From assembly GCA_014871385.1 (NCBI GenBank), contig CM026426.1, positions 28,293,037-28,357,036 of the forward strand: a DNA stretch of 64,000 bases, written 5' to 3'. Source of the DNA: Ceratodon purpureus. Its lineage: Eukaryota; Streptophyta; Bryopsida; Pseudoditrichales; Ditrichaceae. This document shows, piece by piece, positions 22,981-34,799 of this stretch. A program made the translations under genes and the position numbers. The notes beneath the pieces were generated by a model. That model was not told the DNA's origin and did no database searches. It saw nothing but the letters and a program-made list of their open reading frames with translations. How positions within the stretch are numbered: position 1 is the first letter of the stretch; every line of letters begins with the position of its first letter.

Positions 22981-25803
22981 AAGTCCAAGGATGGTGAAGT
23001 GAGCCCCGCCGTTGACGTTTACGAGTACCATGTTATCTTTGATGTGCTGCTGAAAGAGAGTAGAAAGTGCGGCCAGCTTAATCGTTGGTCGACCAGGTCC
23101 ATTGCTGGATGGTTTCCGTAATGTCCTTGGCCAGGTACACTGCGTCGAATGGCCTCTTCCCCGCAAAGAAATCCCCGAAGCATTCCTTCGGAGACTGCGT
23201 TGGCGAATAAGCGAAGCAGAAAATCATGTACACAACATACGAAGAACCCAGCTCCGGCTCGGGAAATCCATCCTCGCGGGAAGGGACGTAGTGGATCACA
23301 TGCCAGTTCCACAACCTCCTCTTTGCTGTCCTCCTGCGCCTTTCAATGTGCAATAGTGTCGCATGGAATCCCGCCGCATCTGTGAAGAGAACTGCTCCTG
23401 AGCGTGCAAAGACCTACGTGCTGTTTAGTTCCTGGCCTTCTAGAGGATCGAATATCCGATTCAGCGTGTTCTCGGCCAGCACCTGAGCTTTCACTGGCAT
23501 GTCAGCAATCGCATCAAACAGGAAGTACATGAATATGTGTGCTTTTCTCCCTCCTCTCCAACTATACACTTCTTCACTTCCTAGAATAACAGAAATCTCG
23601 GGCCTACTCCGGTCCGTAAGCACGCACTTGTACTTCTGATTGAACCCCCTCTGGATGTGCAATAAGTGACTTGCTTGCTCTTGTACCATGTTGTGTGCGT
23701 CCCACATCACCTTAACAAAGTCAGGAACGTCCGCAGGATCAGACGTCTTGTTGGGGTTCCTGTTTCGGTCGTCCAACCACTTCTTCCCCGCAGCCGTTGC
23801 ATACGCCTTATCCAGCCTGGTCTCCAGCTCCGCGCGACCGATGGCCTTCGAATCAGCAAACTCGTCCGAGTCATGTGCAGGATACATTACGTATGTGCTC
23901 TTACGGCTTAGAAGCTCCCAACCACAATAGTTGTTCCTCAACTCATTGTTCATACATCTGATCAGTCTTTCCCTATTCCCTGCTGTTTGAAGGGACGGTA
24001 ATCTCGTCACTTTATCACCTTTGGTGGCCTTCAATTCCTTCACAGATATTTCTTTCCTCTCCACAAGCTCAGCAAGGTAGTGGATATCCTCTGAGCGCAG
24101 GCCGTATAGCGGTTTTAAATCATTCTGGACGAAGGGCTTACGCTTGAGGTCATAGTTCATCTGCACATTCCCTTGCGCATCTGGCAGCTTCCCCTTCATG
24201 TACTGTTTCTCAATCTCCACCCATCGGTCAACAGCCGTGTTGTCTTCAATATACAGTAGCGATATCTTGCGGTCCCTTAGCTCTGATTCCTTCACGTTTG
24301 TGAAGATCGATGCGAGAGCTCGAGTAAATTGCTGCATACTACACGTCGGTAGAGGGGTTAGTAGCGCTCTCCAATAAGGAAGTTGCCATCGGGGGATCCC
24401 CCGATGATGGGAAGTATGAGGAATACTCTAAGAGGCCATATACATTTCTACAACTCGGATCATCGGGGGATCTCTCGATGAAGGGGGGAATACAGACTTA
24501 CCAGAAACTCTATAGGGTACTGCCGTCCCTGTAAAGTTGGCATCGGGCACTTCAACTCTTTCCACTTGATTCTGGCATGGAGCACCTGCATCATGAATGT
24601 GTGCTCCTTCTGTGGGCCGGCCATATCCTGGTTTAGGACACGTGAGAGGAGCATGAGCTTGATGTGCTCAGGCTTGGGCGCCCACACTGGGATGATAGAG
24701 AACTTCGACGCCTTGTCTTTGTTAGCCCCAGCAATTTCTCCACTCTCGACGAGATCTCGGTAACACAGAACCGTATGCTGGCCCCCAATGATGAAGAAGT
24801 TCGTGGAGCTCTTGATCTCATTCTTCCCCGAAGAATTTTTGAAGAACCCTACGCTTTTATCTGGTCCATACGGTCCCTTCTTTAGTGGAAGTACAGTGAT
24901 TTCTCTATCTGTTCTACTGTACCTCGGAGCGATGCGCGCCTGGTTTGTCAAGGCTTTTAACCTGTTCGGAACAAGTCCTCGGTAGACGATTGAACCTGGA
25001 GGGGCCATGGGCAGCTTTGAGAAATGCACAGTTATTGGCGCATCGTTCTCATCCTTCACCCTCTCGTGGCCCCACTTGTACAAGGGTTCAAACGCCTCGC
25101 TCTACAAGTTCTTCATCTCTTTCTCCTTGGTCTTGTCCAGCTTCTCAATATCCAAAGCTGACATTGTCACACACTGCTGAAGAGTGAGCTTGTCATCACC
25201 CTTTCCCTTCTTGCCCTTCCCTGTGTCCAGCACCGCAGTTTCCCTGTCATTGATCAAGGATGATTTACGTTTTGTGCCCCGCGTCTTGGTAGGAGTAGAC
25301 GCAGTCGGAGCCTGCGATGGAATAGGAGCAGCAGCTGCAGCCTCACTTCGCGCCTTGTCAATTAGGTTCCACTGATTGTCAATTTGTGCCGGAGTCCACT
25401 TCGCCTTATCCTCCGGCAGGTACATGAACCCCTTGGCAGTGAGGGATGCACACTGAATCAGGCTAAGCTTGCAGAGGTCGAGGATCAGTCCATAAGTTAC
25501 AGTCCAATCGGACTTCGGCATCTTCTCCTCCACCACCATGATAGCTGTCTCCGCGTCAAGGCCTTTCAGTTCGAGAATGTTCAATCCGATCGGGGAATGG
25601 ATCCTCCCTTCAAAGGTGAGGTGGGGGACAATGACGGCCAAGCCTCCTGCCGTATCTTTCGACGACATGGCCCATGCAGTGACATTCTTATCGCAGCGGT
25701 AGATTGCGCAGGGATTTGATTTACCCTCGAAATTGTAGCCATCGATCCAGTAATCGACAAAGGGGAACAGCTTCACGGGCTTGTGGTCACTTGGTGGTTC
25801 CAT
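22981..25803 (-). CDS. Element B ParB-like plus methyltransferase-like protein
   Basis: The candidate start is ATG 25803 (MEPPSDHKPVKLFPF). The first block (to 25102) has no known family and ends in a Lys/Glu-rich linker. The same frame continues after a TAG into LYKWGHERVKDEND and a ParB-like segment: REITVLPLKKGP, then NFFIIGGQHTVLCYRDL (DGQH signature with Asp to Gly). A GTAAGT donor near 24500 starts an intron of about 155 bp with two B palindromes; the next block (24337-23414) is helical and charged. After another stop the frame continues to GSSYVVYMIFCFAYS, and a shifted frame gives TLFQQHIKDNMVLVNVNGGA, matching the helix and glycine loop of methyltransferases but lacking all catalytic residues. 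The last donor is at 22980. Several breaks suggest a dead copy. Confidence 0.6.
24386..24482. promoter_or_regulatory. Two B-type palindromes in coding intron
   Basis: CATCGGGGGATCCCCCGATG at 24387-24406 is a perfect 20-bp palindrome. CATCGGGGGATCTCTCGATG at about 24462-24481 is a near copy. Both lie in the intron downstream of the ParB-like exon. Confidence 0.85.
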
Positions 25804-25885
25804 TATTTGTTCATTCGTGCACAACAGACATACACCACTGTTGGTCAAATTCCTTCTCCAAATCAGTTTACAGTTATACAAATCG

Positions 25886-26420
25886 GATCATCGGGGGATC
25901 TCTTGATGACTTTAATTCATACACACGCATGAGGGGCTATGCGCATTACTTACAGGACAACAACTATCTTGGAGGACGATAGAAAAAAGCAGAGGGACGA
26001 AAGGGGCACTGAGGTCATCGAGAGATCCCCTGATGTTCTGCCATACCCACAGGATGGGAAGGGGATACTAACACATCGAGAGATCCCCCGATGGACCAAG
26101 GATATGATACCTAAGCATTAAGGGATCCCAAATGCAATTAGCACAGTCCATACAGTGTATTGTCCAGGGTGAGGTTACCTGGTTATAAGTTTATGTTTTA
26201 TAAATATGGTTTCTAGTGAGTGGGTCATCGAGAGATCCTCCGATGTTCTGCCATACCCACAGGATGGGAATGGGATACCAATACATCAAGGGATCCCCCG
26301 ATGGATCAAGGACATGTGCAGAGTGGTCATCGGGAGATCCCCCGATGGCTTGCCGTTCCCACAGAATGGGAAGGGGATACTGACGCATCGAGAGATCCCT
26401 CGATGGACCAAGGACATTTT
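25886..26420. repeat. B-type palindrome cluster with repeated units
   Basis: Seven or more palindromes (about 25887, 26016, 26074, 26225, 26283, 26328, 26385). Three imperfect 70-75 bp units (about 26031-26105, 26238-26316, 26344-26415) each hold CTGCCATACCCACAGGATGG between two palindromes. The cluster lies upstream of the ParB-like gene, apparently in its leader or first intron. Confidence 0.85.
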
Positions 26421-26759
26421 ATTCATGCATCAACGGATCACTGAAGTTTGTTACACTGTTTGTACAGTGTATTGTGTTGGGAGAGGTTCTCTAGTCCATA
26501 CAGTTTATGTTTAAAGCTTAGGGTTTCAAGTGAATAAGATCAGGAATTGGGTTTATATGGATGTGGATAGTCCTACTCTATTACACTACAAGGTCACGTC
26601 GCACTACGGAAACTAATTACAATACCAAGAGAATGCTCCTCACAGCACCTTTATTAATGTTGCTCTTCATTATAAGACGGACTGGGACTATTGCATTTCC
26701 AAATGTGATAAAGGAAAAATGTCACTAAGCATAGAATTTGAGATTAATAAAAAAAACTT

Positions 26760-26850
26760 ACGGGTCCTCCCAGATTCTTGCGGTCCCTGGCCCTCTGGAT
26801 GAACTGCCTGCCATAGCTGCGTGCAAACTCTGCACGGTGATGGCACGATG
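26760..26850 (-). CDS. Possible first exon of B leftward gene
   Basis: On the minus strand, an ATG-led stretch MAGSSSRGPGTARIWEDP ends at a GTAAGT donor (about 26756-26761). It could supply the true N-terminus of the ParB-like protein, or a short upstream reading frame. Support is only the start codon and the donor. Confidence 0.3.
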
Positions 26851-27249
26851 CACGGGAAATTGCAAACAAAAAATGAGAATGAGAAATAAAAGAACAATTT
26901 AGAGGAGCAAACACTGTGACGAATTTTAAGTTCACCTCCCTCTACTCGTTCCGACAATGCAAGTAACCATATCAACGCATACGAAAATATCAATTATGCA
27001 AGAGATTGGCAACTGCAAACACAAAAGAGGAGACACAGACCCAATTGACCAAAGAATGTGCGCAAGAAGTACCTGCGAATGCAGTCGCAGATGGAAAACC
27101 CCCAATCCATTGCTTCGTCTTCCTTCTCAAAGCCCGCTCCGACGATCCGATTTCCTTGTCCGCCCCTCAATCCAAAAGCTCCGCCACGATCGAGAGAGAA
27201 TGCCACTCCCAAACACCTCCCAAATGCTGAAAAAAACACCTCTCACTCG

Positions 27250-27350
27250 CCTCCCAAACACCTCTCAATCGCCCTAAACCGAGAGGAAAAGAATTACTCG
27301 CCCTAAACCTGCCAACCAACTCTGAATCACCCTAAACCTCCCTTGCAAAT
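27250..27350. repeat. Telobox-like CCCTAAACC motifs
   Basis: Four CCCTAAAC(C) motifs occur within about 80 bp, in the promoter/leader region of the leftward B gene. Teloboxes are common in plant gene leaders. A longer telomere-like tract lies on the other side of the centre at 29309-29395. Confidence 0.7.
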
Positions 27351-27599
27351 CGACACAGGGAAGCGAATTCCCACGACGACCTAAGCCCCTTGATAGAGAA
27401 GGGTCACGCAAAGCGGACAGTCGCGGGAGAGGAGCGACCTACAGCAAGGTGGCGCGAAAGCGAGGTATAGCGCAAAATCACTCGAGCGACGTCGTCTTTG
27501 CACTGTACAGTGGAAACTTAGTACCATAATAAAAAAGAAAATGGGTTAGCACGTTCTTGGAGGAGAACGACGTACATTAAGGGGCACCAATCTCTGGCT

Positions 27600-29300
27600 C
27601 ATGGATGCATGCAGTTAATTGAAGTGACCCCTTGATATTAATTGGAAATTAATGAACGATGGAAACTGAACAAAGAAAATAGAAAATTAAAGTGGATATT
27701 CAGAATAACGAAAAAAACTATATAAAATAGAATGAAGTGAATAAAAAGAGTTTAATGGGATTACTTTTAAAAGTAAATGAGAACTAAAAATTAAAAAATA
27801 CTAAAAATAAAAAATTAGAAATCAAGTATAAAAGAGAGCCGAATGAAATATAAAAGAGAAGGGAATTACATTGAATAAGAATTAAAACAAAACTCATAAT
27901 AGGAAATAATAATATCACGGGCATAAAAGAAAACGCACATTTAAAAATAAAAGATAAATAAATGATAGATAAAAGAGAAGGGAATGAAAAATTAAAGAGA
28001 AGGGAATGCAATATGGTGGAAAAGAGAATGGCATGTTAAAAGACACGGCAATTAACTTAAAAAAGAAAAATGAAATTAAAAACAACTAATATGGAGTACG
28101 CCTTTCGAGATTTCATGAATTAGATAGATCCTCAAGAGATTTATGTCACATACTAGAAGATGCAATAATAGATACTCCCAGATAAATAAACGCGGAGCTC
28201 GAAGAACTAATATGGAGTTCCCCTTATAGGTTGTCCTACCGTCATCCACCCTAAACCGCGCATGGATTATAACTCTAACATTCTCAAAAAACCACCATTA
28301 ACTTTTTATATATATATAATTTTCATTTGAATACCTAAAATAGTGGCAACCACTATTGATTTATTGCAAGATATAAATCATCCTCACGTTTTCATACTTG
28401 ATAAATCAGACTCATAGTAGATCCAACAACATTCATTATGAAATCATTATTTTTAAAAAGAAAATGGTGCAAGTCATTTTTCTTTGAAATTAGTTTCACG
28501 CGAACTGTTAAGTCATTCGTTTTACCTTTATATTATCTTCTTAAAATTTCCCGTTATACATTAGAGTACCATGTTATCAGAAAATTTCCCGTTATAAATT
28601 AAAATCATTGATAACAAAGGACAGGTGATATAAAATACCTTAATTAAAATTTAGCATTTTTATACAACGTTACTTCGACGCTTTTTAAAGAAATTACTTA
28701 CATGTGTGACTTAAACACATAAACCATTCATATCATAATACAGATTGAATTCAATTTTCACTTTGTGATGCACCATATTTTAAATGGAAGTACATTAAAT
28801 CCCTAGAAAATTACAAAGAGGCACGATTAAAAATTCACGTTTTGAGGAGTCACGGCTGAGTTTGAAAAGTTGCACCGAACTTTCATAACGTATTACTCAT
28901 TTTTCAAAACGTGAAAGGTCACATGAATGAATATAAAAAAGTAACAATGCAATGTACTACCATCATCCAAAAAAAATATAAAAGGTGTTTTAGATTTGAT
29001 ACTGCCGTACAAATACATCTGTTAACGAACAACTATGTAGCACGTTAAATTCGGGACACCATAAATTAAATTGACCCTTACGAGATTTATGTGACTTCTA
29101 TAAAAATAAAAAAAACATTCGAATGGTGTGTAAATGCAAAATGGGGGCATTTGGTGTTGCTTGTCATTTTCTTCAAGACACCATAAATTAAATTGACCCC
29201 CACGAGATTTATGTGACTTAAAAAAAAAAAAAAAAAAACATTTGAATGGTGTGTAAATTAGATAGTCCCTCCAAAGATTTATGTGACCTCGAAAATTCTA
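27600..29300. other. AT-rich centre of element B
   Basis: Very AT-rich with many A-runs and no gene. It separates the leftward and rightward gene sets of B. Confidence 0.7.
29062..29290. repeat. Tandem units in B centre
   Basis: Two clear units and a partial third with ACCATAAATTAAATTGACCC, then ACGAGATTTATGTGACTT and GAATGGTGTGTAAAT, spaced about 115 bp. Confidence 0.75.
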
Positions 29301-29308
29301 AAATAGAT

Positions 29309-29396
29309 AAACCCTATACCCTAAACCCTAACCCTTAAACCCTCAACCCTAAAACCCAGAACCCTGAACCCTAAAACCCTGAACCCTGAACCTTCA
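29309..29396. repeat. Interstitial telomere-like tract
   Basis: About eleven CCCTAAA/CCCTGAA/CCCTCAA variants in a row on the plus strand, a degenerate form of the plant telomere repeat TTTAGGG. It lies between B's AT-rich centre and the rightward genes. Confidence 0.8.
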
Positions 29397-29679
29397 AGCT
29401 TGAACTCAGAAATGCACCTATTACGCCAGCACTCCCATGAAAAGTGTAAGAACAGAATCGTGTACCCATTGGAAGCATATATGGTACAACTGAACGGTAT
29501 TCTATACAAATTTAGTGTTCCTATGGACATTACTGTATGTAAATATTGTATATGTTGCTTAAAGGACGTGGTACATGACTCTAATAAATCATGCCCTGGT
29601 GTGGCTATTTACGTTACAGATTTTGACATATAAATACATCTTGGTCCTTCGTAGAGAGCGACTATCGTACAATAGTGGA

Positions 29680-30189
29680 CCAGGTGATGATATGGACACT
29701 CCTACTGAAGTAGGGGGGACAGATCGAGTGGCGCTGCATCGTGAAATAGAAACCACCTTCACGAAAGTACTGCTAGATGCGTTATGCATCATGATATGTA
29801 TGTTCCCTTCGAATTCAAACCTGAAGGGTTTGATCTTGTTTCCCCTTTCTGAATTGGCGGGGATTCTCCGTTTGAATTCTCTGCTGGACCGCCATCTCCT
29901 GATTCATTCACATGAATTCAGAGCAGTCTCCTCAGAGTTGTTTCATTAGCGCGTTTCAGAAGTAAGAGTTTCCTGCAACATTGCATGTCGTAGACGGGTG
30001 GTAGAACCTGAGATTGAAGGGTTGCGGGGGACCGAGGATGGGATTGAGGTGCCGGAGAATCATTCGAGGAGGCGGAGGGAACACCTGCTCGGGTGTTTAG
30101 AGCGGCCGATTACATTCGCAGGGAGCGCAAGTATCTCGGTCTTTCCTTGGAAGATCTTTTGTAAATCGGGTTTATTTTATTGCTCTTGA
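29680..30189 (+). CDS. Unrecognised exons upstream of B transposase
   Basis: Two plus-strand frames look coding. One, to TAG at 29949, has MDTPTEVGGTDRVALHREIE and a hydrophobic helix-like stretch (LLDALCIMICMF). The other, 29998-30189, has RRRREHLLGCLERPI. They may be exons of a leader or a separate small gene. No family recognised. Confidence 0.35.
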
Positions 30190-30477
30190 ATGGTATGTTC
30201 TATCTCTTGTACACGTTACATGTGGTGATCATGTGATCCATCGCGGGATCCCCTATTGTAAGTAGAATTGTTCATGTAGTTCTCCGCAAATTATGTAGAA
30301 TTTGCAAAGTTATCGGGGAATTTTTAGTTAAGATTAACCCTTGCATGTTGCATATTAATGGAATGAACTGCACTTATGTGATTTCCGTGTTGTTGTAGAA
30401 ATTTTTCTGTACGGACAGTAATCTTACTGTACGGTCAGGGGGTGGCGAGGTGGAGGCTGCTTCTTAGTGGACCCAAC

Positions 30478-30800
30478 TACACTCATCAAGAGATCCCTCG
30501 ATGCTGCTTTGGAAGTCCTCATCCAGAAACCCTCATCGGGAGATCCCCCGATCCTATAGAATTTAGACCCTCATCGAGAGATCCCCCCATACTTCTTTGG
30601 AGACCCTAATCGAGAGACCCCCATCGGGAGATCCCCCGATCCTAAAGGATTTAGACCATAATCAAGAGATCCGTCGATACTTCTTTGGAGATCCTTATCG
30701 GGAGATCCCCCGATCCTATAGAATTTAGACCCTCATCGAGAGATCCCTCCATCCAATAGAATTTAGACCCGCATCGAGAGATCCCCCGATACTTCTTTGG
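30478..30800. repeat. Dense B-type palindrome array upstream of transposase
   Basis: Eight palindromes or near-palindromes (about 30485, 30534, 30575, 30620, 30662, 30699, 30737, 30773) about 40 bp apart, separated by alternating CTATAGAATTTAGACC and ATACTTCTTTGGAG spacers. The array ends just before the transposase start at 30844. Confidence 0.9.
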
Positions 30801-30843
30801 CTCTTGTGAGAATGGACTCTGACAGTGACGTGACGGTCCCCAG

Positions 30844-33800
30844 ATGCCGTCTGTGGGACCTTCCCGTTACGACTTCTCTCAGGAATCAACTGCTCATAGT
30901 GATGAGCTTCAACCCGGGCAGTGTGTGAAGCTTGTCGTCCCCTGTTTCGGAGATGTTGGAATCGGATCTGTTGTCGACGTTAATCCTTCTGGGCAGTGGC
31001 TTGGAGTTAGCATTCCACCTGGCTCGTCGAAATTTATTCTTGTGCGACCATCAAGCATCATGTCGGACGCAAAGGACCTCTTCCTCGAACCACGCCACAG
31101 AGGCTGCATCGTTTTGAGGGATGCTATGAATCGAACAGTCTTCTGGAGAGCTGGTGATGCGATTGCATTGTTGCAGGATCCTCCCATGAATGATGTTGAG
31201 TACGTTCGTTAACAATCCTGGATTGGTCTGGAAGTTCAGAAACTAGACCTTGCGGGTGCGGTTATAGCCTCCGGTAGAGTGTTCTGCTAAGAACCAGAGG
31301 AGTATTTCCGAGACAAAAGATTGGGCGAGGGATACATTGGAGTGACAATCCTCGAGGTCTTTGTCGAGGACACTGATGCCATAATGAGTAATGAGCGTTG
31401 GTTGATATTTGAATGCAAATATCCAAACGGCCCTTCTCTTCGGTCGATAGTCGGGCATTTCTCCCGAATCCCAATGGAGGTAGATCCACAAGATCACCTT
31501 GGAGGCAGACGGAAGGCACCTTACCGGTTTATAGTGCGGAAACCTAAAACGCATGAAAAACGTTTGCTGTACAATACGAAGACAGCGGATGCTGAAGTGA
31601 GGAAGGTTAGCTCCGAACGATGCTGCTCGAAGCATTGTTGTTAGACATTTCTCCGGGAGCTCACACTAATAGTGCGTAAGAAATTCTATTCGAAATCCTT
31701 TCAGGGAAGACGGGAATACAGGATTGCGGCGGGTGGACAGATGCATTCAGTCGACGGTGACCGTAGGAGGAAGTACTTGACGCTGCATGGTTTGGAAGTT
31801 TGCGCAACTGCGTGGTATCTTATTCACGGAGTTCCCAAGTCAACTTTTCATAGCTATGTCCAAAGATACAACAAATGGGTTCTCTCAACAGCGCATGGAA
31901 ACAAGGGCTACAAGCGACCGAGGATCGGAACAGTTCAAGTCATGGGTACTATTGCTGCTATTGTAGACGAGAATGCAGATCAGATGCCCGATCAAATGCG
32001 AGGAATCGGAAATGGACGAGTGGACACTCTGAAATATCTTCCAGCAGGCAACATCTGGAAGCGAGTGATGGCTGACGCCAATGAGGTACGAGTCTTTGCT
32101 TCGCGTGTCTTCTAGTGTCATTGCATCGAGAGATCTCCCGATAGAGGTTACTTTCGTATTGAGAGTCCGTTCTCTGTCTTATAGGATTGTTGCACTCTAC
32201 CTACGTCATGCAATATAGAACTCTTTTTCCCGTCTTCGGTGATTTGTCTCCATTTGTCGTGTGATACTTCGAGCTTGTTCGCTTGCGTGCGTCTCTTTCT
32301 TTGCCTCACCAGCCATTTGGACGTTCTGGTGCTTTGCAGAAAAATGTTTCATTAGGTCTGCCTACAGTGAGCCAGTCTACAATTAGTAGAATTAGAAGTT
32401 TACTCTTCAACAATATCGCAATCAAACCGATTGGAAGTTCTTTTGCGAAATGCTCGACATGTGACCAACTTCAAGAATTCATTCTGAAGTCAGCCAACGG
32501 AAGTCCAAAATATGTTGACTTCGTGAAGCAACGGGAGGAGCATCTTGCTCACCAAGCCTCTTGTCGTCGTCTGTATGGTGCATGGCGCGAAGAATCAAAG
32601 CGCAATCCCAGTGAGATTCTGTGCATCATTCATGACAAGATGGATACTGCAAAAACCGCCCTTCCCCGGATGCGGGTTACAACAAAGGCTACTCAAGGTT
32701 TGGGCCAGCTTCCTATGAATGTCACTGGTATGGTTTCACATAGGCACGGGGATGGCGCCTATGCACATTACTGTCCTCAGTGTTGGCCAAGAGATTCTAA
32801 CGCCACAATATCGTCGTTGGCGAGGATGTTACGTCGATTGGAAGGCCCCTCATTTCGGGAGTCTGGGAAACTATTTGAGTACCCCCCGCAAAACTCACTG
32901 TTTGAGACATTGTTGAGGGGGAAGTCTAGGTGCCTCGACATTTTACCGCGTATAGAGGGATCCCCCGATGTCCAAGGGTCGAAACCTTTACCGAGGAAGT
33001 TATACCTTCAGCTGGATAACTCCGCCAAAGATAACAAGAACCAATATCTCATGGTGTTTCTCTCCCTGCTGACTGCACGGGGTGTTTTCAAGGAAATTCA
33101 GGCTGGATTTCTACTAGTGGGTCATACGCACGAAGATATTGATGCTTATTTTAGCCATTTGTCGAAGGCATTAAAAAGCAAGAATACGTTTGTTCTAGCG
33201 GATCTAATGAAGGCCTTCATGCAGTCCCAGGAGTTGTCATTCATGCCAGAGTTCATTCAAGAGGTTGCAGACTTCAAGTCTTTCATCAAAGGCTATCAAA
33301 GTAGTGGTGCTTCACGCCTTATTGGACTTGAAGAGATGCACCTTTTCAAGTTCTATGTGGACGATGATGGTTGGCCGATTATGAGGTACAAGAAATCAGC
33401 CGTCAACGCACAATGGCTACCCCTCAATAGACCCCCTATTCTATTGTGGAATGAAAACATGGATGGCGGCCCAAAACTTCCTCACGGCTCACCAAAGCCG
33501 GTTCCGTTCAAACCTATGTGGGGAAGTGAGGTTCCTAAATCTACTGGGAATCAAGTGAAGGCCAGAGAGACCGCAGCCAAAGCTACTGAGAACAAGAAAT
33601 TCATGAAGTGCGGACTCCAAAAGTACATTGAGTGCTAGAAAAATGGAATGGCAAAATGCGAGGGATTTGCAGCAGCTTTTGGGCCTTATGTTGACTACTG
33701 GACTCGTTTGTTGTCTGAGCTTGATAAGCCTCTGCCAGTGACAAATCCTGAATTGTTAGAGGGTTTCTGGCCAAGCCATGACTGGAGGGCCGTATCCAAC

Positions 33801-34260
33801 GGAGTACCACGCTCAAGATTTTTACCCTTTTTACTTGAGGATGTGACTCCTGAGGATGAGCCGAGCAAACGAAGCTTCGGAGAGTCCTTTCAATCCATGC
33901 CGTGATATCCGGCCTGGCAGCTGGGTTCTTTTGAGACCTGAAGATCCACTCATTTGTCGTGTATGGTAGGGAAGAGCAGCGACTGCTGTATGCAGAGAGG
34001 AAGGCCATGTAAACCATGGGAAATTTTGAATTCACTTTTGGGAACCTCGTAGCGTGGAAAGAGACCTTGCATTGAAATACCGTAACTGTTGGTCTGCTAA
34101 GTGGGTAGTAGAGACGCGTGCTCCAGAGTGGGTCTCTGTTGGTGGAGCTTTGTTTAAAAATTGGTCTAAAATCAAAGACCCGTCTACTAGAACCATTCCT
34201 AAGAAAGCTATGGAGGCTGCTTTAGCAAACTTAGAGAGAGCTAACGTAGTTGATCCATGA
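30844..34260 (+). CDS. Element B transposase-like protein (DUF7869-type), interrupted
   Basis: The start is ATG 30844 after a CAG acceptor. Order: a novel N-terminal region; a Cys-rich motif (RCCSKHCC); LHGLEVCATAWYLIHGVPKS, an HTH-like segment; an intron at about 32090-32340 with a B palindrome at 32122; then the core. In the frame opened at 32283 the core has C57/C60, IHDKMD (D118, D121), YLQLDNSAKDNKN (D245) and GHTHEDID (H281-D287), resembling the D...D...GHTxxxxD pattern of DUF7869-type proteins, probably RNase H-fold transposases. The C-terminus (34054-34260) resembles A's. Stops and a late frame break interrupt it. A palindrome at about 32955-32975 is translated (IEGSPDV). Role as the transposase is inferred from conservation in A and B. 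Confidence 0.72.
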
Positions 34261-34799
34261 TCCTCTATGCCACTTAGGAATGACAGAGGCTCATCCCTCG
34301 ATGATTACATTTGAGTCACCTGTCTTCCTCATTCTCTATTAAAGAAATAAGAGTCATCACTGCTTGACCGTTTCTCATCCCCGTGTAATATCATCCGTCC
34401 TCGTGTCAATGATGTTTGTTTCTGAGATTTGTGACACTTTAAGAACCAACACAATCATGAATTCGCAACGTGGAGACTGATTGTGGAAGCAGATGGAGTA
34501 GTGGGAAACTGAAGGAAGCAAGTAGAAGCTTTCAGAACAAGGGGGGAAGGAGAAAAACTTCAGATTCATACGCCCAGTTCATTTGGTGTCGAAAAACTTG
34601 AACTTGGGTGTTGTGTTCAGCAGCGACTTTGGCAGCGGCATTGCCAGCAACGCAAGTTACGGAGCAGGTGAGAGCAATGCACACATACATGGGCCATGGC
34701 CAATCGACTTGAGTTTTTAGTTGAAATTTTGTTCATGCGTTTTTAGGTGTATTGGTATGTCAATAGCTATTAAACACCGTGTCCGCATGCTTTTTCAGT

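Noticed and set aside
15358-23417. 20-22 base GT...AG segments (15358-15379 in A, 23398-23417 in B) as ultra-short introns at matching positions
   Set aside because: The unspliced reading stays in the same frame through each segment with only a single stop, and splicing the A segment would put the downstream part out of phase. A stop codon is the simpler reading.
29321-29530. Minus-strand frame with repeated GFRVLGFRVLG
   Set aside because: It is a translation of the telomere-like tract, not a gene.
10644-30189. Host tRNA or rRNA genes
   Set aside because: No A-box/B-box pair with cloverleaf pairing or rRNA-like segment was seen by eye; a covariance-model scan would be needed to exclude divergent ones.
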